NCBI GenBank assembly: GCA_019925095.2
Contig: CM034401.1
Location: 17,739,338 to 17,803,337, forward strand
Length of the DNA: 64,000 nt
Direction: 5' to 3'
Origin: Dendrolimus kikuchii
Lineage: Eukaryota; Arthropoda; Insecta; Lepidoptera; Lasiocampidae
Below are positions 1 through 10,000 of the stretch, piece by piece (the first letter of the stretch is position 1; every line of letters starts with the position of its first letter). A program made the translations under genes and the position numbers. The notes beneath the pieces were generated by a model. That model had not been told where the DNA came from. It searched no databases and saw nothing but the letters and a program-made list of their open reading frames with translations.

Positions 1-436
1 GGGCTCAAGTCAAATTTTAACCCATATTAAGGCAAATGAAGATATAAGAACAGGCCATATACCACCCTGATTTTAACATGCACTTTGCTGATGTTATTTA
101 ATATCATTACGCAGCATGAAACGTAATATACGATGACTTTGAAACAGGAATTGAGAATGATGGCTGTTTTTTAAAATTTAATGTTAGTCCTATTAAATCT
201 TTAGACACACAGTTGAAACACTAGACTAAAATAAAACAATGATAATAAAAAATGCCGGGGTTAATTAAAAAAAAAAAAAAAAACAATTCTTCTCCTATTT
301 CTGACATGACAATAATATTGGATATATTAATTTTAAAAGTATCACTATGTATCTTATGTAGTATACGACTCTCTACGGCACAAATAAACCTACGACATTT
401 CCGTGCCAAGGTCAAATATGTATTTATGTATATTAG
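1..436. other. AT-rich DNA, no gene seen
   Basis: Open frames here are short and AT-driven, with an A-run near 270. No exon borders or repeat ends were recognised. Confidence 0.5.
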
Positions 437-734
437 TGGTCGCCCAGTGGTCGGAATTCGGCAATAATTAATTTAAATTATAACTTTGAACAATATTAAG
501 GTTTTATTGTCAAATACTATACTTATTATATTATTTCTATTCTATACACTGTTAATTTCACTTTAACAATAAACAAAAGAATATATATATGCGTGCGTGT
601 GTCAAATACAAGCTAGCGTGTGTAATGTTTTTTTTTTATTGATGTAATGTTTTTTTATATATTAATTTAAAAAAATAAGTAAGTGTGCGAAATTTCATAC
701 TCTTCCGTCTGCGCAATTTTCGTAAAAAGGAGTA
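437..734 (+). repeat. Interspersed repeat, pair member 1
   Basis: About 290 bp beginning near CGCCCAGTGGTCG and ending near CAATTTTCGTAAA. It matches 27474-27798 in the same orientation through several shared blocks, such as ACAATAAACAAAAGA, a GT-rich stretch and AAATTTCATACTC. No coding capacity. Class unknown; a non-autonomous DNA transposon is possible. Confidence 0.7.
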
Positions 735-1090
735 CAAAGTTTTTGTACGTCACACGTATTCACGTATTAATGTAATGACGAATATGAGCATATTGAAAAA
801 AAATATTAATACTACGTAAATTAAAGGCCTTTGGCGATACTAATTTAATTTAAATTAATGTTTATTTAAACGTCTTAATGATACGGTCTAATACCCACCC
901 CATATAACACGGTGGCATATTATACCGCGGTGCGCCCACGTCACGGTCGGTATTGCACGCAGAATACCGTGTAAATGCCTGTTTACACTTTATTATGCGG
1001 TAATTGATTGAGTGTAACACCTGTAAAAAGGTGTAAAATTGTTTGAAATTTATGGATATGTTCATTTATTTGTTTGAATTAGATAATATA

Positions 1091-1501
1091 TCTAATATAT
1101 AAAATTCTCGTGTCGCGGTGTTTATTACCAAACTCCTCCGAAACGGCTGAACCGATTTGTATGAAGTTTTGTGTGCATATCGGGTAGGTCTGAGAATCGG
1201 TCAACATCTATTTTTCATACCCACCCCTAAATATTTTTTTTTATTTTTTTGACACTATTTATTTTAATATTTTTATGATTTTGCATTAAAAAATACATAC
1301 AACCTTAAATTTTCACTTTTCTGCCACCAACCCCCATTTTTCAATAGCGATATTAGTACTTTAATAATTTTGTACTCTCGGCAGTCAATAATTGATCAGT
1401 TACTCCCGCCAGGCATCTACCGGTGACACTTCTCACCCCGTAAACAGCACGGGTTCTAGATTTTTATTTTTTTAAGGGCGGCGTCTGCCGGATACAGCTA
1501 G
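1091..1501 (+). mobile_element. Non-autonomous Helitron-type element
   Basis: Starts with TC and ends with CTAG. The left flank is A (1090) and the right flank is T (1502), which is the A|T insertion rule of Helitrons. A GC-rich short hairpin (GGCGGCGTCTGCCGG) lies just before the 3' end. There is no Rep/helicase ORF, so it would depend on an autonomous relative. Confidence 0.75.
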
Positions 1502-2999
1502 TTTAGTCGATAAATATATGGATTTGATAATTTTCATATTCTTAGTATTTATATTTAGTTGAGCCCGCGACTTATTATGCTTGGGCTTTGTACTTTATAA
1601 ATTCTTCTATATTTATAATATAATATCGTCTTAACCCAGCAACATAGATATAGAAAAAATACATAGACTATTATTTCAACTAAAAATTCCTGCTTTAATC
1701 ATAAAATGTTCACTGAAATCCGTTGAGTTGTTTGGGAACCTCTTCGAACAATCTTTCAGACTGACATGGACTAAGATTATAAAAATAAAATAAAACATTG
1801 TATACTTATGCTTTTAAAATTTTTGTATGTAGGTAATTTTAGGAATTAACAGAAGACTGTACATGCAACATTTCGATAGCATTTTTCATCTAAATTCTGA
1901 CATTTATTTCTAAGTACAGACAGACAATTTTATTTAGTGGTATGCTAGGACTAATATATTAATCCTCAGTTTTTGCATGAGTGTTGTGCTAAAATATAAG
2001 CTAAGTAAAATTAATAATTATGGGCAGACACACATTGTATATCTCCTAACTAACTAAGTCACGCTTGTGTTATCTTGGTAGCCATGGAGTGGAGCACTGA
2101 TGACCCGTCATACAGATTTCTTGTAAATTTATCTTAGGCACCAGTCTCACACATTACGTTTTTTTTGTAAATTTGTTGTGTTGAGAAAATAAATAAAGTT
2201 TTATTATTTTTATATAGATTTAATTTCCAATTTTTTTTAATCAGTATAAAATCATTTTTTTATAAAAAATGTATGTTGTCAAATTATGATAAATTCAGTT
2301 ATTATTATGATTTAAAAAAAAAACTGATATAATGTTTTTGTACAAGTACATAATTTCATCTACCTATAAGCAAGTGTATCTGAGAAATGAGATGCAATTT
2401 GCCTTCATGAGCGTTTGGGGCCGCAGCAGTAGCCCTGAGGTTAGTAAACGGTGTAAGCTATAAGAGAAACTCTTATTCAAATGACCTATTCTCTGTTATA
2501 AAAATACTGATAGTAGAACCTAAGTTTTAATAAACAGTTTTTTTTTTTTAAATTTAATAAGAACAACCAACCAGTCTTACATTTTGAAAATTCTCTATAA
2601 ACGGCATCGATTCTAATAAGATTTTCAAAAAGAACCTAATCTTAGATTCTAGAGTCAATTTTAATGTGAGTTAAAGATTTTTCATTACGTATTTAGGTAT
2701 ACATAATATCACGTCTGTGTTACAAAATTTCCAATATACCTTTTGCTGCATATTGGAAGCATACTAGGAATGATAATTGCCAAGTAAAAAATGTGAATGA
2801 AAATATCCTAAATGCTACAAACTAGATGACGCCACAGGTGTATCTTTTCTCTCTTCTTGTCGTTTCATTCAAAACATTTTTTTTACCAAGTCACTTAGTA
2901 ACTAAAAGTCTTACTTAATAAGTTTTTTTTTTGACTGATTTAATTTAAAACATCATGAAATAATGGCGCTGCTTAATCATGTATAACTTATGCCTTATA
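1502..2999. other. Intergenic AT-rich DNA
   Basis: No long open frame, no recognised repeat end and no exon-like sequence. Homopolymer runs are frequent. Confidence 0.45.
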
Positions 3000-3180
3000 T
3001 GGACTTTGCGGCTAGCCGCAGTCCAGTCAGCCGGACGGGGAACTTAGTAGGCGGCTAGCTGGATTGCGACAGAATCGCAACCGCAACACGCCGTTGAGTA
3101 CCGATCGCAGACTGAACCGCTTAGTACGTATATAAACCATCCAGCTGACCGGCGATAGTTCCGCGGCTTTTCAAAGTTAG
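3000..3180. other. GC-rich palindromic island with TATA-like site
   Basis: A GC-rich block in AT-rich surroundings. It has a perfect 12-bp palindrome GCGGCTAGCCGC set in a longer foldback (GGACT...AGTCC), a second hairpin TTGCGA/TCGCAA, and TATATAAA near 3129-3136. It could be a promoter remnant or part of an unclassified repeat. No ORF follows that supports a promoter call. Confidence 0.35.
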
Positions 3181-3874
3181 ATTTTTATTGGGGAGTTGTC
3201 ATATTTGATACCCTACTTTTTAAATGTCTCCTCTCTCTCCTCCCTCCCCTCTCTCTGACCCCCCCTGCAACTTCCAACTCGAACTAACCATTCCCTAACA
3301 TGTCCAACCCCAACTTCAATAAAAATCATCCTTATTCAAAAATTATTCTTCCTAGACACGTGTATTTTTCATGTAGAAGTTAATTGTAATAAAATATTTA
3401 TTATGACTCTTCCGAAAACATGAATTTTTTTTATAGTTTATGTATTGTGAAGTAGTTATAAGGATTTTTTTTCAATATTGTATAAAGTCAGTGAGTTGAA
3501 AAGTGTAGTGCCAGTGACTCTGACCATCCCTTTGTCAGAGACAACAGTGCTGACACTAAAAAAAAATACCCTTCTTTCTTGACTGTGCGTAGTTTTAGCA
3601 ATCTTTCCGTTTCTGTTTGAAGTTTTCAACCCTGTTCTTTATTCAGAATTTATTTTGTTTTTCTTATAAAACATGCTATAAATGCTATGAATTGACCCAC
3701 CGGTAATAGAGTGACCGTGTCCGGTTATAGTAATGTTACATATACCATTATTATGCAGCAGCGGTCTACACGAACTTGTATAAATTGCTCAAATACTCAC
3801 CATTTGTCTTTAGGCACGTGCTTCATCGCCGAAGATATAGACCGCTAGGTAAATCGTATCTTATCTTATCTTAA
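3181..3874. other. Intergenic DNA with pyrimidine tract
   Basis: Contains a CT-rich tract at about 3225-3268. Otherwise there is no recognisable feature. Confidence 0.45.
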
Positions 3875-4083
3875 TCTTAATATATATAAATCTCGTGTCA
3901 CAATGTTTGTCCTCAATGGACTCCTAAACTACTTGACCGATTTTAATCAAATTTGCACACCGTGTGCAGTTTGATCCGACTTGAAAGATAGGATAGCTTA
4001 CATTTGGACCCGGTAGGTGGCGCTGCAATCGGGTTCTAAATTTTATTTCTTCAGGGCAGAACAACGTCTGCCGGGACAGCTAG
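3875..4083 (+). mobile_element. Non-autonomous Helitron-type element
   Basis: TC start at 3875 with A before it, CTAG end at 4080-4083 with T after it. The body begins with the same AATATATAAA..CTCGTGTC theme as the element at 1091. No ORF. Confidence 0.7.
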
Positions 4084-4313
4084 TACTAATATATAAAGCT
4101 GAAGAGTTTGTTTGTTTGAACGCGCTAATCTCAGGAACTACTGGTCCGATTTGAAAAATTCTTTCAGTGTTAGATTGCCCATTTATCGAGGAAGGCTATA
4201 GGCTATATCATCACGCTAAGACCAATAGGAGCGGAGCACCAATGAAGAATGTTTCAAAATCGGGGGGGTTTTGAAAACAAATTCTACGCGAACGACGTCG
4301 CGGGCAGAGCTAG
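4084..4313 (+). mobile_element. Second Helitron-type element, abutting the first
   Basis: Starts TACTAATATATAAAGC and ends CGGGCAGAGCTAG, with T following. A close relative lies on the minus strand at 28121-28352. The usual leading TC is missing, because the 5' end is fused to the CTAG end of the upstream element. No coding capacity. Confidence 0.65.
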
Positions 4314-4457
4314 TAAGATATAAATGGTTTATTTTGCAATATATGAGTATACAATAGTTGCACGATGTTAAAGTTGTACTTAGGAACTAACATGTTTCAA
4401 AATAGCGAATGAAAACATTATTGCCCACATTTATATATTTTTTTTTTACTTTTTACA

Positions 4458-4893
4458 GTTCCTATATCTTACTATTCGTTCACTTGCCTTTCTATAAGTT
4501 GAATTTTGATTACTGGTATGGAGCTTTTGTTCAATTTTAACCGATAGTAAGGCAATTATTTATCCGTGCAGGATCGGAGAAAGAATACAATTACCTGCGG
4601 CCGGGCGGCCTGTCGTAAGAGGCGACAAAACAACCCAGAGCCAGGTGGTATGGCATTTACCACCCCTGGTCTAAAGTATGTCGCCATAACAACCTTGAGT
4701 TGTGTTCCGGCATTAGTGACCAGGTTCCAGTCTCCCTTAAGAGAGTAGCAGCGCATTTGTAGCACCTTTGGTGTTGCAAATGTCTATAGGCGGTGGTAAC
4801 CGCTTTCAATCAGGCGGGCCGTCGCGTCTACTGAAATCATGCAATAAAAAATAAAAAATAATAAATGATTGATAAAATATAGGTACAGGCTAT
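4458..4893 (+). mobile_element. Foldback MITE split by an R300 repeat
   Basis: The left part (4458-4560) carries TTCCTATATCTTACTATTC and TTAACCGATAGTAAGGCAA. The right part (about 4867-4893) carries the matching inverted end (AAAATATAGGTACAGG). An R300 element sits between them. A complete relative is at 55295-55423 and another at 44984-45079. Confidence 0.55.
4561..4866 (+). repeat. R300 SINE-like repeat
   Basis: Starts ATCCGTGCAGGA and ends ATGCAATAAAAAATAAAAAA. In this report '+' means the A-rich tail is on the right. It is one of 13 family copies and is inserted in a foldback MITE. The open frames inside recur in other copies but are not conserved as genes. Confidence 0.8.
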
Positions 4894-5589
4894 TAGTGAA
4901 CTGCAAAAACGCGAACTCAGCGCCACCTTTCCATTTTAAGGTCATATATACATACATTCATATATATATTTACTTGCATATTAGATATTGAAAATATAAT
5001 GAATAATGGGAAGCCTCATAGATATAACTATGTAAGAGCTATCGCGTCGTCACGAATCAAACCTACCTTCAAATTCAATTTTGAAAGTTTGTTAAAAATA
5101 CGCACATATAGGTGGGTCGAATTCGAAATTTAAATAATTCAGTGCTCTTTTGTTTGTATCAAGTAAAATAATGACGCGTGCGCACGAAAGTATCGCGCAA
5201 TTTGGTAGGTTGCGGCAAATAATCGCTGCGGGCCGACACGGTGCGTTTAAATCGTTAAGGTAGAGTTTCATTAATACGCCACATTGCATTATAAAAAAAT
5301 ATTATTTCATTTTCATTGACATCCATATAATATATTACTTTATTTATTAGACACTTTTAGTTATAAGTTTTATAGAGAATATATTATTTTTTAATGAAGT
5401 TTTCCGTCGGGTCTTTGTAATATTTATTTCTTAGGTGTTAAAATTTATTTATATTTCGTTTGTTGACATTATTAGCGAGCTACTTATAGGAGAGAAACTA
5501 CTTCTAATACAACAATAAAATAAAAAAAAACTAGTGGTAGCTTAGTTCTTAATAAGCAGAGTTTTTTAGATTTAGTGCTACCTAATTTA
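4894..5589. other. Intergenic DNA
   Basis: No exon, RNA gene or repeat end recognised. Confidence 0.45.
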
Positions 5590-6110
5590 TCTATACTAAT
5601 ATTATAAAGAGGTAAAGTTTGTGAGTTTGTGACGTTGTAGGGGGTAATCTCCGGATCTGAATCTGGATTTTATTGCAGGAGATCAGCAGACAGGCAGACG
5701 GCCCACTTGATGGAAAGCGGTTATCATCGCCTATGGACATTTGCAACACCAAAGTTGCTACAAATGCGCTGCTGCTCTCTTAAGGGAAACTGGAACCTTG
5801 TCACTAATGCAGGAACACAACTCAAGGTTGTTATGGCGACATACTTTAGACCAGGGGTGGTAGCCATCCAGTCGGGCAAATGCCCTACCACCTGGTTGTG
5901 GGTTGTTAAGTCGCCTCTTACGACAGGCCGCCCGGCCGCAGGAAATTGTATTCTTTTTCCATTCCTGCACGGATAAAAACTAAACTGATTTTAAAAATTC
6001 TTTTACTGTTCGAAACCTACCTTAACAGGGAGAGTCATAGGCTAAATAACATGACGCTATATACCACAGGAGCGGGACAGGGCGCGGGTAAAACCGCGCC
6101 AGACCGCTAG
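5590..6110 (+). mobile_element. Helitron-type element interrupted by R300
   Basis: TC start at 5590 with A before it (TCTATACTAATATTATAAAG) and CTAG end at 6107-6110 with T after it. The middle is occupied by an R300 copy. The two halves read as one ~210-bp Helitron-type element without the insert. No ORF. Confidence 0.65.
5667..5975 (-). repeat. R300 SINE-like repeat
   Basis: Full-length minus-strand copy running from TTTTATTGCAGGAGATCAG to CCTGCACGGAT. It is nested in the Helitron-type element at 5590-6110. Confidence 0.85.
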
Positions 6111-6577
6111 TCAGAATATTTAATTCAAAAATAAATTCCTCACAAACTGTCCCAGAGAGATATTATTACACTTACAAATAAAAATATTTATTTACTGGGA
6201 GACGAATATTAGGAATGAAAATCCTTAGCAATATAACTCTGAAAACGCTTTACTCCTACGTGACAAGGTGGCGAGACAGTGAATTCCTTTAAGGCTTTCG
6301 ATCTTTCATTATTACAAGCATATTTTTAAGAACAGTCAGAAATTTAAATAAAATTATTGATATTTTTAACATTTGTCCAATGTCGTTATTTTCTAAATAT
6401 TAAAACGTCAAAAATCAAGACTAATATAAAATAGGGTGCCGTCTAGCCATGTAGGAGTTAGAATTTTACAAAATTATATTTTTACCGGGCGATTATCATT
6501 CCTAGTTTTATATTTCAAACTTTATAGTACAAAAATCTTAATATTCATACAACCATAATTTTCAACGGTTTCTAAAG
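6111..6577. other. Intergenic DNA
   Basis: No recognised feature. AT-rich. Confidence 0.45.
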
Positions 6578-6735
6578 TCTATTGGGCTAAGCCGTTGCCG
6601 GCTAAGCTCACTAGAATGCAGAAACTTCAGGTTCGATTCCTGGTATGGTGAAGTTCATAAACAAACTTTTTGTTATTTACCACAACATAGTCGTAACTAG
6701 CTTAGCTTGAGAATACACAATTTGTGTGTTTGTTT
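6578..6735 (+). repeat. tRNA-derived SINE, family 2
   Basis: Has a tRNA-like head with a B-box-like GGTTCGATTCCTGG, then the family body (GTTATTTACCAC...TTGTTTGTCGATT). Relatives: 34716-34915 (-), 37861-38056 (+), 44217-44455 (-) and 58226-58440 (+). Confidence 0.7.
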
Positions 6736-6979
6736 GTCGATTTCCTTATTTAATATTATTCAGTGGTTCCTACAGAATAAAACGCACTAATGAAACATAC
6801 CCTTATTTAATTAGAAGCCAGAAACACCACGTGTGTTCGCCTGAGGCCCGGAAGGCTCGCGTTTCGGCTTCTGTAAGTAAAACGCAATACACATATTAAA
6901 GTGCCTACTTATGCCTACGTTGCATTGCATTTAAATAATACTTATCTATATGAAATATGAGGTTTAAATTACAACTTGG

Positions 6980-7029
6980 TGCGGTGTAATTTTGATAGAC
7001 GTAATTTTTCGTTACGCGTGGCGTGAACA
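6980..7029 (-). repeat. 3' LTR remnant of BEL element
   Basis: On the minus strand it begins TGTTCACGCCACGCGTAACG at 7029 and keeps a recognisable AATTACACCGCAC block. Further left no match to the 5' LTR was found, so the 3' LTR seems cut to about 50 bp. Confidence 0.6.
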
Positions 7030-7075
7030 TCCTGGGGCCCGGGGAAAAGGTGACGGCTCCCATTTATAGTGCTGA

Positions 7076-10000
7076 CTAAGTGCTGTTGTCGTCGAGGGGA
7101 AGACGAGCAATCTTTGTGACTGGTCTCGTTAAGCTGCCATCCTTGGTGCTGAGTTCTACGACTCGGACGACGTCATCCTTTCCGGGCAGAATCTTCTTTA
7201 TTCTTCCCATCTTCCACTGGAGTCTGGGAAGATTATCCTCCTTTATGAGTACCAGCTCACCAATCTTGGGTCGACTGGTTTCCGTAGTCCATTTAGATCG
7301 GGATTGGAGAGTGTGCAGGTAGGATTTCGACCACAAGGTCCAAAATCGCTGAGCCAACGCTTGCACTAAGCGAAAACGTCGTAGGGTTGATGGAGGAGAG
7401 GATTCATGGGAATGTTCGGGTAATGCGGTAAGTGGGCGACCTATAAGGAAATGACCAGCGGTTAGGACTTCGAAGTCTGTAGGGTCTGAAGACAGAGGGC
7501 AGAGTGGTCGAGAGTTGAGAACGGCCTCAATACGGGCTAAGAGTGTAGAAAATTCTTCAAAGGTCAGATGCTGCTCACCTAATACGCGATAGAGTAATTG
7601 CTTAGTAGATTTCACGGCTGCCTCGTGCAGACCGCCAAAAGAAGGAGCTGAGGGCGGATTGAGCAACCATGTGATCTGCTGTGTGGCTAGCTTGTGCGTA
7701 ATTCTATCATCATTGGCCTTTAAGAAGTTTTGTACTTCTATGAGCTGATTTCTTGCGCCGACATAGTTTGTACCGCAATCAGAGCGAATTAGGGTAGGGA
7801 TTCCGCGCCGACTAACGAACCTTTGCAATGCCGCAAAAAAGGCGTCCGTAGAAAGTTCCGAGACAGCCTCTAAGTGCACTGCCTTGGTGGCGAGACAAAC
7901 GAAAACACAAAAGTAGCCTTTGAGAAGTTTGGCATTGCGTAGAGTACTTGATTTAATTAGGAATGGTCCGGCAAAATCCGTGGACACTTGACTAAACACC
8001 GGTTGTGGGCTGACTCGATCAGCCGGTAGGTCGGCCATAAAAGGGGGATTCGGCTGAGCTCGATGCCTAAAACAGCGTACACATTTAAAGACACGGTGAC
8101 GAATGACTCGCCTTCCAGATAAAATCCAGTATTGTTGACGGAGTAGTGTGTGTAGTGTATCTGCGCCCGGGTGGCAGTGTATAGTGTGGAAATGATCTAT
8201 AATTAGGTCCACAAGGGGGCTTGAACTGGGTAAGATGAGGGGATGTTGTGTGTCATATCTAAGGGCTGAGTTGGACAAGCGCCCTCCTACTCTAAGAAGA
8301 TCATCCTTGAGAAAGGGCGAGAGGCGTTGTATTCGCACTGTACATAATTTGTTAGTTTGCAGTCGGTGGATGTCTTCAGCGAACATATTTTGTTGGACTG
8401 AGCGTACCCAGTGTAAGAGCGCTTTCTTACGTTCGTCTACGGTAATGGGACCAACGATGCGAGAGTGAGAAGATACCAAGCAATTGTGTGCAAAACGTTT
8501 AATACATGCGGTTACGCCTACAAGTGTGTCTAAGGAGCTGAATCTCGTGAGTAAATCCGTGTCTAGATCAGGAACCGCGATGTGAGCTACCATTTTTCTT
8601 GGTTTTAGACCAGGCAGTACGTGATGACCCAAAGCAGGGGGCATCGTGGGCCAGGTATCAGGTGGGGCCTTGAGCCAAGTAGGCGACCACCATAGGTCAT
8701 AGGCTAAGAGTTCCTGTGCTGATATTCCCCTGCTAGCACAGTCGGCAGGGTTAAGAGCTGAGGGTACATGTCTCCAAGTAGGGTTACATGGATTGGCTGC
8801 AATGGCAGAGACTCGATTGGCCTCAAAGACCTGTAGGGATTGAGAAGGAGTTTTAAGCCAGGCGAGTACGATAGTACTGTCTGACCAACAAAAGTGTTGC
8901 TGAATGGTAATGTGGGCAGAAAGTTGAACAGAGACGCGAGAAATGAGCAGCGAAGTGAGGTGTGCAGCTGAAAGTTCCAGCTTTGGTATAGTCTGTCGGG
9001 TTTTAATGGGGGCTACCTTGGATTTAGAAACAAGTAGTCTGACGTGTACCTGACCCGTGATATTCGTTTCATGAAGATAGACTGCGGCTGCATATCCGGA
9101 TTCGGATGCATCGGCAAAACCGTGTAGGGTGTAGGTGGAATCTTTGCTGGTGCAAATTGTTCTGGGGAGTCGAAGAGCAGAGAGTAGAGGTAAGTCTTCA
9201 AAAATGTGCTGAAATTGAAATGTGACATCATTGGGAGCCGATTCATCCCAGTCTAACTTTAGAGTCCATAGGTGCTGAATGAGCAGTTTTGCGCGGAAAA
9301 TAACTGGGCTGATCCATCCACTAGGATCGTATAAACGAGCGATGGTACTGAGTATTGACCTTTTGGTAAATTTTTCCAGTGTAGGTACCGAAATGTGATA
9401 TGTAAATTCGTCCGTTTGGGGTATCCATTGCATACCAAGTACCTTGATTGCATTGGAGTCGGGTACAACATCAAAATCCTTGGGTATGTCACATTGATCA
9501 TCCGGGAAGCGTTCTAACAGCTGACGAGAGTTTGAGGTCCACTTTCGCAAATGAAATCCCCCTAGGGCTAGTAACTCAATGAGTTCAGTCTGCAGAGCTA
9601 TTGCCTTGTCAACTGAATCATGCCCAGTCAGAATGTCATCCACGAATATGGAGTGCGTAAGAACCTGTGCAGCCTGGGGAAAACGGTGACCTTCATCAGT
9701 GACCAGCTGTATAATAGATCGATTGGCGAGGAAGGGGCTGGGTCGTAGGCCATACGTGACAGTGGACAGGGCGTAAGTGAGCAGAGGTTGATCTGGAGAA
9801 GAGCGCCATAGAATGAGTTGGAACCGTCTGTGGTCTGGGTGAACTAGTATATTTCTAAACATCATCTGGATGTCTGTACTAAAGACCACTTTGTGAGTAC
9901 GAAAATTTAGAATGATGTCAGTAATATCACGTTGGAGCGGTGGGCCAGTGTGCAGACAGTCATTAAGACTGACACCATTAGAGCTCTTACAGCTGCCATC

